Source: Steroidobacteraceae bacterium
GTDB taxonomy: Bacteria > Pseudomonadota > Gammaproteobacteria > Steroidobacterales > Steroidobacteraceae
Reading direction: 5' to 3'
DNA: 35,793 bases
Assembly (NCBI GenBank): GCA_027456085.1
Contig: DAIDVO010000112.1
Span: forward strand, 1-35,793
In this document: piece after piece, positions 10,057 through 18,058 of the stretch
Layout of the letters: each line of letters opens with the position of its first letter
Numbering within the stretch: the first letter of the stretch is position 1
Made by a program: the position numbers and the translations under genes
Notes under the pieces: model-generated
Told to the model about the DNA's origin: nothing
Seen by the model: the letters and a program-made list of their open reading frames with translations, nothing else
Database searches by the model: none

Positions 10057-10630
10057 ACGAAGAGTATGGGTGAACCTGCCGAATGCGCTGACTTGGCTGC
10101 GCATATTGATGATCCCCGCGATCGTGGTGCTGTTCTATCTGCCGTACCGGTGGGCGGACCCCGCGGCCTGCGCGAGCTTCGCGTTCGCCGGAATCACTGA
10201 TTCGCTCGACGGCTATTACGCCCGCAAACTCGGCTTGACCTCACGCCTGGGTGCGTTCCTCGATCCGGTCGCGGACAAGCTGATCGTCGCCTGTGCGTTG
10301 GTCCTGATCGTATCCAAGGATCCTCGCTGGTACATGGTGATCGTCGCGATCGTCATCATCGGACGCGAGATCGCGGTTTCGGCGCTGCGCGAGTGGATGG
10401 CCGAGATCGGTGCGCGCGGCCGCGTCGCCGTGTCCGGGTGGGGAAAGATGAAAACGATCATGCAGATCGTCGGGCTTTCATTCTTGCTCTTTCGCAGGAA
10501 CTTGCTCGGCATCCCGATCTATCATGTCGGCTTGATCTTGACCGGCATCGCCGCGGTCCTGACGCTCTGGTCGATGATCTTGTACTTGCGCCTGGCCTGG
10601 CCGGAATTGCGGGGTAGTTCAAGGCGTTAG
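10031..10630 (+). CDS. pgsA: CDP-diacylglycerol--glycerol-3-phosphate 3-phosphatidyltransferase
   Basis: VNLPNALTWLRILMIPAIV...ITDSLDGYYARKLGLTSRLGAFLDPVADKL: CDP-alcohol phosphotransferase signature; gammaproteobacterial order uvrC-pgsA-tRNAs. Confidence 0.95.
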   Translation: MNTSTRAGERRVWVNLPNALTWLRILMIPAIVVLFYLPYRWADPAACASFAFAGITDSLDGYYARKLGLTSRLGAFLDPVADKLIVACALVLIVSKDPRWYMVIVAIVIIGREIAVSALREWMAEIGARGRVAVSGWGKMKTIMQIVGLSFLLFRRNLLGIPIYHVGLILTGIAAVLTLWSMILYLRLAWPELRGSSRR

Positions 10631-10653
10631 CGGTATATTGCGATCTGTTGTCC

Positions 10654-10681
10654 TTGACTCCCGGCGGCGCGGCCCTACAAT
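10654..10681 (+). promoter_or_regulatory. sigma70-like promoter for the tRNA-Gly gene
   Basis: TTGACT (10654-10659), 16-nt spacer, TACAAT (10676-10681), GC-rich discriminator, about 16 nt upstream of the tRNA 5' end. Confidence 0.75.
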
Positions 10682-10697
10682 TGCGCGTCGGCAGAGG

Positions 10698-10773
10698 GCG
10701 GGAATAGCTCAGTTGGTAGAGCGCAACCTTGCCAAGGTTGAGGTCGCGAGTTCGAGCCTCGTTTCCCGCTCCA
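10698..10773 (+). tRNA. tRNA-Gly (GCC), CCA encoded
   Basis: GCGGGAATAGCTCAGTTGGTAGAGCGCAACCTTGCCAAGGTTGAGGTCGCGAGTTCGAGCCTCGTTTCCCGCTCCA folds as a cloverleaf with anticodon GCC. Confidence 0.97.
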
Positions 10774-10783
10774 GATTGTGAAC

Positions 10784-10815
10784 GAACCCCGGCGCGTCCG
10801 GGGTTCATCGTTTTT
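10784..10815 (+). terminator. Rho-independent terminator between tRNA-Gly and tRNA-Cys
   Basis: GAACCCCGG (10784-10792) CGCGT CCGGGGTTC (10798-10806) then ATCGTTTTT. Confidence 0.85.
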
Positions 10816-10821
10816 GACCAG

Positions 10822-10895
10822 GGCTAGGTGGCAGAATGGTCATGCAGCGGCCTGCAAAGCCGCGTACGCCGGTTCGATTCCGACCCTAGCCTCCA
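10822..10895 (+). tRNA. tRNA-Cys (GCA), CCA encoded
   Basis: GGCTAGGTGGCAGAATGGTCATGCAGCGGCCTGCAAAGCCGCGTACGCCGGTTCGATTCCGACCCTAGCCTCCA; acceptor GGCTAGG/CCTAGCC; anticodon GCA. Confidence 0.97.
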
Positions 10896-10931
10896 CAACA
10901 CAAACGCCCGCCCGGCATGCGCGACGCCGCA

Positions 10932-11259
10932 TGGTGCCCCGGGCCGGAGTCGAACCGGCACAGCCTTGCGGCCAACGGATTTTCATACCTCGACGGCTTT
11001 CACCGCCGCGCGCTGCGCGTTCGGGGTCTGGAGTGCGCCACGACCGTGGCAGCCGACAGCTGCGGTAGGTCCCCGCCGTCCACTCTCTACACCTGCCGGC
11101 TTAAGGCCTTGGAGCCTTACGTCGGATTGGTTCGGCGTTGCCTCGGACGCAGGGCCCAGGGGATTCACCGAGTTTGACGGGATCCAGCGGGGCGTTTCCT
11201 ACCCCCGCCGCTCAAATTTTCCTCAAGTCCGTTGCGTCTACCAATTTCGCCACCGGGGC
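10932..11259 (-). tRNA. tRNA-Leu (UAA), CCA encoded, interrupted by an intron (exons 11259-11225 and 10983-10932)
   Basis: Reverse strand 5' exon GCCCCGGTGGCGAAATTGGTAGACGCAACGGACTT; 3' exon AAAATCCGTTGGCCGCAAGGCTGTGCCGGTTCGACTCCGGCCCGGGGCACCA. Acceptor GCCCCGG/CCGGGGC; anticodon stem ACGGA/TCCGT re-forms only when the insert is removed; joined loop CUUAAAA gives anticodon UAA. Confidence 0.93.
10984..11224 (-). other. group I intron (IC3-like), ~241 nt, no internal homing endonuclease
   Basis: 5' splice site CUU with IGS GAG (P1 U.G wobble); P-like UCAAACUCGGUGAAUCC (+ strand 11161-11177); Q-like GGCAACGCCGAACCAAUCCGACG (11120-11142); R-like GGUGUAGAGAGUGGACGGCGG (11074-11094); S-like GCGCACUCCAGACCCCG (11022-11038); P7 GAGUG/CACUC; P3 CCGUC/GACGG; P9-like hairpin GGCGGUGAAAGCCGUC (10992-11007); intron ends in G. 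Confidence 0.9.
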
Positions 11260-11306
11260 ACTGGGCCCAGTCTACCGGAGGCCGCGGCGGCTTGCGTCGC
11301 GGCTTT

Positions 11307-11333
11307 CCGCGGCGCTTCTTCGGTGCGCCGCGG
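11307..11333. repeat. strong GC inverted repeat in the tRNA-Leu/ccmA intergenic region
   Basis: CCGCGGCGC (11307-11315), 9-nt loop, GCGCCGCGG (11325-11333). Confidence 0.7.
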
Positions 11334-11371
11334 TAGCCTCAACTGGTTGATTTAGCTAAGCTCGCCGCCTC

Positions 11372-12001
11372 ATGCAAGCGGATGCCCCCGAATTGACTGT
11401 CGACAAGGTGCACGTCTGGCGCGGTGAGCGCCACGTGCTGCGGGGTCTGAGCTTCCAGGTCGAGAGTGGGCAGCTACTGCACATCTGGGGCCCGAACGGC
11501 ACCGGCAAGACCACCTTGCTGCGCGTCGTCTGCGGCTTACTCCGGCCCGAGCAAGGCCAGGTCGCGTGGGCCGGCCAACCGATCGAACACATTCGCAGCG
11601 ACTACCAAGCGGCGCTCGCCTACGGCTCGCACGAGGCGGCGCTCAAAGGGGATCTGACGGCCTTGGAAAATCTGCGCTATGCCGTGGGGCTCAAGCGCCG
11701 GGTCGGCGACCAGGAACTGCGCGCGGCGTTGGATCGGACCGGCGTCGGCGCCTGCGCGGATCTGCCGGCGCGCGTGCTTTCGGCGGGGCAGCGCCGGCGC
11801 GTCGCGATGGCGCGGGTTCTCGCGATGCGCGCGTCTGTTTGGCTGCTCGACGAACCGTTCGCCAATCTCGATGCCGTGGGATCGGCGCTGCTCGCGCGCA
11901 TGCTCGAGGAGCACGCGGACCTGGGGGGTATGGCGCTCGTCGTCGCGCATCAGGCGCTCGACCTGCGCCGCCCGGTGCGGAGCCTCGAGCTGTGCGCATG
12001 A
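11372..12001 (+). CDS. ccmA: heme exporter ATP-binding protein
   Basis: Walker A GPNGTGKTTLLRVVCGLL; LSAGQRRRVAMARV; first gene of a ccm operon. Confidence 0.94.
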   Translation: MQADAPELTVDKVHVWRGERHVLRGLSFQVESGQLLHIWGPNGTGKTTLLRVVCGLLRPEQGQVAWAGQPIEHIRSDYQAALAYGSHEAALKGDLTALENLRYAVGLKRRVGDQELRAALDRTGVGACADLPARVLSAGQRRRVAMARVLAMRASVWLLDEPFANLDAVGSALLARMLEEHADLGGMALVVAHQALDLRRPVRSLELCA

Positions 12002-12678
12002 AGGTCGGCCCGTTTCGTGCGATGCGGCTCATCCTGCGCCGCGAACTCAGCTTGAGCTTCCGGCGGCCGGATCAATTGCTGCAGCCGCTGATGTTCTTTC
12101 TGATCGTCACCACCTTGTTTCCGCTCGCCCTCAGCCCGGAATTGTCGCTTCTTCGAGACATGGCGCCGGGTGTCCTTTGGGTGGCTGCGCTATTATCGTC
12201 GCTGTTATCGATCGATTCGCTGTTCAAGGGCGACGCGGATGATGGAACCTTGGAGCAATTGGCGCTGTCTGGTCACTCGTTGAGTGTCATCGTGATTGCG
12301 AAGACCATCGCGCATTGGCTCGTCAGCGGTGCGGCCCTGGTCGCGATGTCGCCGCTCGTCGCAACGGCGCTCGGCATCCCGGCCGGCGCGTTTGCGACGA
12401 TGATGTTCAGTCTCGCGCTGGGGACCCTGACGTTGAGCTGGCTGGGCGCGATCGGCGCGGGTTTGACGGTCGGGTTGCGGCGCGGCAGCGTATTGCTGTC
12501 GCTGATCGTTTTGCCGCTCGCGATGCCCTTGTTGATTTTCGGCGCCAGTGCAACCGATCGCGCGATCGGCGGACAGAGCCCGGCAGGCGCCTTGTATTTT
12601 TTGGCTGCGCTGTGCGTGTTCACGAGCACTCTGGCGCCGTTGGCGGCGTCAGTTGCGCTGCGGATTACGCTGGAATGA
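11998..12678 (+). CDS. ccmB: heme exporter permease CcmB
   Basis: MRLILRRELSLSFRRPDQLLQPLMFFLIVTTLFPLALSPE...; ATGA overlap with ccmA. Confidence 0.94.
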   Translation: MKVGPFRAMRLILRRELSLSFRRPDQLLQPLMFFLIVTTLFPLALSPELSLLRDMAPGVLWVAALLSSLLSIDSLFKGDADDGTLEQLALSGHSLSVIVIAKTIAHWLVSGAALVAMSPLVATALGIPAGAFATMMFSLALGTLTLSWLGAIGAGLTVGLRRGSVLLSLIVLPLAMPLLIFGASATDRAIGGQSPAGALYFLAALCVFTSTLAPLAASVALRITLE

Positions 12679-13433
12679 GAGGCGATTGGAATTCATCGAT
12701 GTGGACTTGGTTCTACAGACTGGCTTCACCCCCTTACGTGTACCGCACCGCCGCGGCCTTGACGCCGTGGTTCTTCGCGGGCGCGGCCCTGATGATCGGT
12801 TACGGGCTCGTCGATGGTCTGGCATTCGCGCCGCCCGATTATCAGCAGGGCGATGCGTTTCGGATCATCTACGTGCACGCGCCGAGCGCATGGCTTTCGC
12901 TGTTCGCATACACGCTCATGGCGGTGGCCGGCGCGATCGCATTGATATGGCGCATCAAGGTGGGCTACGCCGTTGCCGCGGCGGCCGCTCCGATCGGCGC
13001 ATCGTTCACGCTGGCCGCGCTGGTGACCGGCTCCTTGTGGGGCCGGCCGATGTGGGGCACTTACTGGGCTTGGGATCCGCGCTTGACCTCGGAACTGATC
13101 CTGTTGTTCCTTTATTTCGGCGTGATCTCGCTGCGCCAGGCGTTCGAGGATCCCGCCCGCGGCGACCGCGCAGCGGCACTGCTCGGCGTCGTCGGCGTCG
13201 TCAATGTGCCGATCGTGCATTTTTCGGTCACCTGGTGGAATTCCCTGCATCAAGGCGGGACGGTCATGAGGCTCGGCAAGCCGGAGATGCCGGGAAGCAT
13301 GCTCTGGCCGTTGCTCGCGATGCTGGCCGGGTTCATGTTCTTCTTCGGCGCCGTGCTATGCATGCGCGTGCGCGGTGAAGTGCTCAGCCGGGAGCGTCAG
13401 TCCGCTTGGGTTCGGGAAGCGGTCATATCATGA
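12675..13433 (+). CDS. ccmC: heme ABC transporter permease CcmC
   Basis: IIYVHAPSAWLSLFAYTLMAV...GRPMWGTYWAWDPRLTSELILLFLYFG: CcmC WWD-type domain. ATG at 12675 overlaps the ccmB stop; 12699 is an alternative start. Confidence 0.94.
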   Translation: MRGDWNSSMWTWFYRLASPPYVYRTAAALTPWFFAGAALMIGYGLVDGLAFAPPDYQQGDAFRIIYVHAPSAWLSLFAYTLMAVAGAIALIWRIKVGYAVAAAAAPIGASFTLAALVTGSLWGRPMWGTYWAWDPRLTSELILLFLYFGVISLRQAFEDPARGDRAAALLGVVGVVNVPIVHFSVTWWNSLHQGGTVMRLGKPEMPGSMLWPLLAMLAGFMFFFGAVLCMRVRGEVLSRERQSAWVREAVIS

Positions 13434-13603
13434 TTCGACCCGGATTTTGGGCTATGGGCGGCTACGCGCGCTTCGTCTGGCCGAGCATTTCGTTCGCGCT
13501 TGCGGTGTTGATTTGGAATGTCTGGTCCGCGCGGCGCCATCACGCGCGGGCATTGACGCGCGCAGCGCGCGCCGTGGCGATGGCGAGGAGCGAAGAGTCA
13601 TGA
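13430..13603 (+). CDS. ccmD: heme exporter protein CcmD
   Basis: Short membrane protein MIRPGFWAMGGYARFVWPSISFALAVLIWNVWSARRHH between ccmC and ccmE; ATGA overlap. Confidence 0.85.
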   Translation: MIRPGFWAMGGYARFVWPSISFALAVLIWNVWSARRHHARALTRAARAVAMARSEES

Positions 13604-14040
13604 CGCCGCGTCGAAAACGCATGTTGGTCGTATTCGGGATATTGAGCGGCGTCGCCGCCTCGGTCGCGCTTGCCGTAGTCGCCGGACGCCAAAACATCAG
13701 CTTCTATTACGATCCGACCCAGGTCGCGCTCGGCAAGGAGCCGCCGGGCAAGGGGTTCCGCCTCGGCGGAATGGTCGTCAAGGGCAGCGTTTCCCGCAAG
13801 CCGGGAGACCTTACGGTGCGATTCGTGCTCACCGACTTCGCGCATCAGGTGCCGGTCACCTATACCGGCGTGCTGCCGGATCTGTTCCGCGAGGGCCAGG
13901 GCATCATCGCGCACGGTACGATGGGCCCGAACGGCGAATTCGTCGCCGACGAGGTGCTCGCGAAGCACGACGAGAAATACATGCCGCCGGAAGTGGCGGC
14001 CTCTTTGAAAAACAAGCACGGCGTCAAACCGACGACTTGA
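13600..14040 (+). CDS. ccmE: cytochrome c maturation heme chaperone
   Basis: FRLGGMVVKGSVSRKPGDLTVRFVLTDF...VTYTGVLPDLFREGQGIIAHG...LAKHDEKYMPPEV: heme-binding HDEKY motif. Confidence 0.96.
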   Translation: MTPRRKRMLVVFGILSGVAASVALAVVAGRQNISFYYDPTQVALGKEPPGKGFRLGGMVVKGSVSRKPGDLTVRFVLTDFAHQVPVTYTGVLPDLFREGQGIIAHGTMGPNGEFVADEVLAKHDEKYMPPEVAASLKNKHGVKPTT

Positions 14041-14065
14041 ACGCCAAGCGGCGCGGAGTGTCCCG

Positions 14066-16039
14066 ATGATTCCTGAGTTAGGCATGTTCGCGTTGATCCT
14101 GGGGCTCCTGCTCGCCATGGCGCAGGCTTTTTTCGGCCTGGTCGGTGCCTGGCGCGAGGATCCCGCCTGGATGTCGGTCGCGCGGCCCGCGGTCGCCGGG
14201 CAGTTCGTGTTCGTCGCCACCGGTTTCGCGTGTCTCGTTCACTCGTTCGTCGTCAACGACTTTTCCGTCTTGTATGTCGCCAACAACTCGAACACGGAGC
14301 TGCCGCTGTTTTACCGCGTCGCCGCGGTCTGGGGAGCACACGAAGGCTCGCTCTTGCTGTGGGTCACGATTCTGGCGATTTGGAGCCTCGCCGTGGCGGC
14401 GTTCAGCCGCGGCCTGCCGCCGAGATTCGCGAGCCGCGTGCTCGGCGTCCTCGGGCTCGTCAGCACAGGCTTCTTGTTGTTCACCTTGTGGACGTCCAAT
14501 CCGTTCAAGCGCCTGATACCGGCCGCCGCGGACGGTGCGAGCCTGAATCCCATACTTCAGGATTTCGCGCTTTCGATTCATCCGCCGATGCTCTACACCG
14601 GCTACGTCGGGTTTTCGGTCGCGTTCGCGTTCGCGGTCGCGGCGATGCTGGAAGGGCGTTTGGATCAGGCCTGGGCAAAGTGGACGCGCCCATGGACGAT
14701 CTGCGCGTGGATATTCCAAACGATCGGGATCACGCTCGGCAGCTGGTGGGCGTATTACGAATTGGGTTGGGGCGGCTGGTGGTTCTGGGACCCGGTAGAG
14801 AACGCCTCGTTCATGCCCTGGCTCATCGGCACCGCGCTCATTCACAGCTTGAGCGTGACGGAGAAGCGCGGCATATTCAAGAGCTGGACGCTGCTGCTCG
14901 CGATTTTCGCGTTCTCGCTGAGCTTGATCGGCACCTTCCTCGTGCGTTCCGGCGTGCTGGTGTCCGTACACTCGTTCGCGACCGATCCGAAGCGGGGCCT
15001 GTTCATTCTGGCGGGCTTGCTCGTGACGATCGGCGGGTCGCTCGGGCTGTACGCGTGGCGCGCACCCAAGCTCTACGTACCCGGGGGATTCGAATTATTC
15101 TCGCGTGAGTTCTTCATCCTCGTGAACAACGTGCTGCTGGTATCCGTAGCGGGCCTGGTTCTGTGGGGCACGCTCGCACCGCTCTTCTACGAACTGCTGG
15201 GAATAGGCAAAATTTCGGTGGGCCCGCCGGTGTTCAATCTGATGTTCCTGGTGCCGATGCTGCCGATGATGGTGTTCCTCGCGATCGGCATGCATTCAGC
15301 ATGGCGCAGAGGCAAATTGAGCGTCGCGGCGAAGCCGATTTGGTGGCTGCTGGCGGCCGGGCTGGTCATCGCCCTCGCCGTGCAGCGTTGGATCTACGGC
15401 TCCGTGCATCTGGTCAGCATGGTCGGGCTCGCATTCGGCATATGGATCATGTTCTCGTCGCTGCTCGAGCCGCTGCAGCGCTGGCGCAAGGGCCAAAGGA
15501 TGACAGCCGCCGTCGCCGGCATGGCTATCGCCCATTTCGGGGTCGGCATGTTCGCGATCGGAGTCAGCACCGTCAATACCTACAAGATCGAGAAGGATGC
15601 CGCGATGAAACCGGGCGCGGTCTTCTCGATCGCGGGCTACGATTTCAAGTTCGTGTCGGCACACGACGTAGCCGGCCCCAACTACGAGGCCGTGCAGGCT
15701 CTCGTCACGGTGACCCACGACGGCAAGCTCGTGGCCACGCTCAAACCGCAGAAGCGCCATTTCGCGGTTCAACAGACCGACAACAGCCACGCGGCGATCG
15801 CGGTGAACGCGGGACGCGACTTGTTCGTCGCGATGGGCGATCCACTAGGCGACGGCGCATGGAGCATGCGCATCCAGTACAAGCCGCTGGTGCGCTACGT
15901 ATGGCTCGGGGCTCTCGTGATGGCGATCGGCGGCGCGGTCGCCGCGAGCGACAAGCGCTACCGCGTGAAGGCGCCGGTGACCACGGCCGAGGCGATCGCG
16001 CCGCCGCCCAAGCCGGATCCGGCGCCGGGTGTCGCCTGA
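14066..16039 (+). CDS. ccmF: heme lyase CcmF
   Basis: 657 aa, many TM segments, WGAHEGSLLLW and WAYYELGWGGWWFWDPVENASFMPWL motifs. Confidence 0.96.
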   Translation: MIPELGMFALILGLLLAMAQAFFGLVGAWREDPAWMSVARPAVAGQFVFVATGFACLVHSFVVNDFSVLYVANNSNTELPLFYRVAAVWGAHEGSLLLWVTILAIWSLAVAAFSRGLPPRFASRVLGVLGLVSTGFLLFTLWTSNPFKRLIPAAADGASLNPILQDFALSIHPPMLYTGYVGFSVAFAFAVAAMLEGRLDQAWAKWTRPWTICAWIFQTIGITLGSWWAYYELGWGGWWFWDPVENASFMPWLIGTALIHSLSVTEKRGIFKSWTLLLAIFAFSLSLIGTFLVRSGVLVSVHSFATDPKRGLFILAGLLVTIGGSLGLYAWRAPKLYVPGGFELFSREFFILVNNVLLVSVAGLVLWGTLAPLFYELLGIGKISVGPPVFNLMFLVPMLPMMVFLAIGMHSAWRRGKLSVAAKPIWWLLAAGLVIALAVQRWIYGSVHLVSMVGLAFGIWIMFSSLLEPLQRWRKGQRMTAAVAGMAIAHFGVGMFAIGVSTVNTYKIEKDAAMKPGAVFSIAGYDFKFVSAHDVAGPNYEAVQALVTVTHDGKLVATLKPQKRHFAVQQTDNSHAAIAVNAGRDLFVAMGDPLGDGAWSMRIQYKPLVRYVWLGALVMAIGGAVAASDKRYRVKAPVTTAEAIAPPPKPDPAPGVA

Positions 16040-16584
16040 TGTGGAAGTGGAAGTTCGTCCTGCCGATCGTCGCGTTCCTGGCGCTGATCGTGCTTTTCGC
16101 CTTCGGCTTGAATCCGAAGCGCGATCTGCATTATTTGCCGTCGCCGTTGATCGGCAAGCCGGCGCCGCAGTTCGCACTGTCCGACGTCCTCGATCCCAAC
16201 CGCATCGTCAGCAACGGCGCGCTGAAGGGCCATGTCTACGTGTTCAACGTCTGGGCGACATGGTGCGGCGCATGCCGGGAGGAGCACGAGACTCTGCTCG
16301 CGATCTCTCGGCAGAACGTGGTGCCGATCCTGGGACTGGATTGGAACGACCAACGCGATCGCGCGCAGCAATGGCTGCAGCAACTCGGCAATCCCTACCA
16401 GGGCGTGGGATTCGACGACAAGGGGCGCGTCGCGATCAATTGGGGCGTCTACGGCGCGCCGGAGACGTATCTCATCGATCGTCAGGGACGAATTCTCTAC
16501 AAGCACATTGCGCCGATGACGATGAACGTGTGGAACAAGCAATTCTTGCCGCGCATCGCCGCAGCCCGCCGGGGCGGCGCGTGA
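16039..16584 (+). CDS. ccmG: thiol:disulfide interchange protein CcmG/DsbE
   Basis: MWKWKFVLPIVAFLALIVLF...VFNVWATWCGACREEHETL (WCxxC thioredoxin fold); TGATG overlap with ccmF. Confidence 0.94.
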   Translation: MWKWKFVLPIVAFLALIVLFAFGLNPKRDLHYLPSPLIGKPAPQFALSDVLDPNRIVSNGALKGHVYVFNVWATWCGACREEHETLLAISRQNVVPILGLDWNDQRDRAQQWLQQLGNPYQGVGFDDKGRVAINWGVYGAPETYLIDRQGRILYKHIAPMTMNVWNKQFLPRIAAARRGGA

Positions 16585-17036
16585 GCCGCGGGGTCGGGGC
16601 GGAATTGGCGCGCCGCGCCGCCGCGGTGATCGCCGGCGTGTTCCTCATCGTCGCCTCATCTCAAGGCCTGGACGACCACGGCCAGCTCGAGAATCCGGCA
16701 CTGCAGGCGCGTTACGAACACATCACGCAGCAATTGCGCTGCCTCGTTTGCCAAAATGAAACCATTGCCGACTCGGACGCCGAGCTCGCCGCGGAACTGC
16801 GCGACGAGGTGCGGCAAATGCTGATCGCGGGCAAGAGCGATGCGGCAATTTACCGGTTCATGCGAGCCCGTTATGGGGAGTTCGTGCTGTACGACCCGCC
16901 GCTCGACGCCAGGACGATATTCATTTGGGGCGCGCCGTTCGCATTGCTGCTGATTGGCGGGATCGTGATCTATCGGGTCCTGCGGGTCCGGTCGCGCATG
17001 CCGTTGGATGATGAACAAGAGGCCGGACCGAAATAA
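16581..17036 (+). CDS. ccmH: cytochrome c-type biogenesis protein CcmH
   Basis: QLRCLVCQNETIADSDAELAAELRDEVRQML (LRCxxCQ); GTG start at 16581 overlapping the ccmG stop. Confidence 0.92.
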   Translation: MSRGVGAELARRAAAVIAGVFLIVASSQGLDDHGQLENPALQARYEHITQQLRCLVCQNETIADSDAELAAELRDEVRQMLIAGKSDAAIYRFMRARYGEFVLYDPPLDARTIFIWGAPFALLLIGGIVIYRVLRVRSRMPLDDEQEAGPK

Positions 17037-18049
17037 TGACTTCATTTCTAATCGTCGCGGCCCTGATGACCGCGATGGCTGCCGCGGCGGTGGCATATCC
17101 TCTGCTGCGCGATCGCCGCAGCCGCCTGGTCGCGCTGATCGCGACGGTCGTCCTGGTGGTCGGCGCAGGGACCCTCTACAAGCTCTGGTCGACGTGGAAT
17201 TGGAGCGCAACGGGCGCGCCCGGCGCCGCGCCGGTGAGCCCGCAGGTCGCGGCGATGGTCGCGAAGCTTGAACGGCACCTAAAGGATCATCCGGACGATC
17301 TGAACGGATGGCTCATGCTCGGGCGCTCGTACGTGGCGGTCAATCGCCTCGACGATGCGATTCAAGCGTTCGACCAAGCCTACACCTTGAGCGGCGGAAA
17401 GAATCTGGCGGCGGTCATCGGTTACGGCGAGGCGCTCGCGCTGAGATCGGGCGGCGAAATCACGCCGGAAGCCGCGCAATTGTTCGAGGATGCCGTGACG
17501 ATGGCGCCGGCCAATCCGAAGGCGCTCCTGTACGGCGGTTTCGCGGCAGCCGTGCGCGGCGAGAAGGATCTTGCGCGCAGCCGCTGGCAGGCGCTGATCG
17601 CCCTGAATCCGCCGCCCGAGGTCGTACAAATGCTGAACGCGCGAATCGCGCAGCTCGGACCCGCGACCGGCCCACCCGCGCCGGCGGCTGCGGTTGCGGC
17701 GTCATCCGCGACCGTGACGATCCATTTGACGATCGCGCCCGCGCTCAAGGCGCGCTTGCGCGCGAACGCGCCATTGTTCCTCTTCGCGCAGGAGCCCGGG
17801 GTTCGAGGTCCGCCGCTCGCGGTCAAGCGGCTCACCGTGGGCGCGATCGGAACCGACATTGAACTGTCGAGCGCGGATTCGATGATCCCCGGCCGGGTCT
17901 TGTCCGCCGGCGAGCACGTGATGCTCACGGCGCGCGTGTCGTTCAGCGGCCAGCCTATGCCGAGCGCCGGCGACCTATATGGCGCATTGCCATACGATGT
18001 CGGCAAGAAAGGACCTGTCGATCTCGTGATCGACCACATCGCCCAATAG
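17036..18049 (+). CDS. ccmI: c-type cytochrome biogenesis protein CcmI (TPR)
   Basis: Two N-terminal TM segments, LERHLKDHPDDLNGWLMLGRSYVAVNRLDDAIQAF TPR; last gene of the ccm operon. Confidence 0.9.
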   Translation: MTSFLIVAALMTAMAAAAVAYPLLRDRRSRLVALIATVVLVVGAGTLYKLWSTWNWSATGAPGAAPVSPQVAAMVAKLERHLKDHPDDLNGWLMLGRSYVAVNRLDDAIQAFDQAYTLSGGKNLAAVIGYGEALALRSGGEITPEAAQLFEDAVTMAPANPKALLYGGFAAAVRGEKDLARSRWQALIALNPPPEVVQMLNARIAQLGPATGPPAPAAAVAASSATVTIHLTIAPALKARLRANAPLFLFAQEPGVRGPPLAVKRLTVGAIGTDIELSSADSMIPGRVLSAGEHVMLTARVSFSGQPMPSAGDLYGALPYDVGKKGPVDLVIDHIAQ

Positions 18050-18058
18050 GGGTACTCG

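Noticed and set aside
8137-10104. 655-aa ORF antisense to uvrC
   Set aside because: Arg/His/Ala-rich composition with no domain motifs, exactly antisense to a confident uvrC; a typical high-GC shadow ORF.
10778-11355. Overlapping small ORFs (10778-11068, 10828-11355, 10917-11177, 10983-11168, 11138-11350)
   Set aside because: They cover tRNA-Cys and the intron-containing tRNA-Leu; no protein motifs. The RNA explanation is far stronger.
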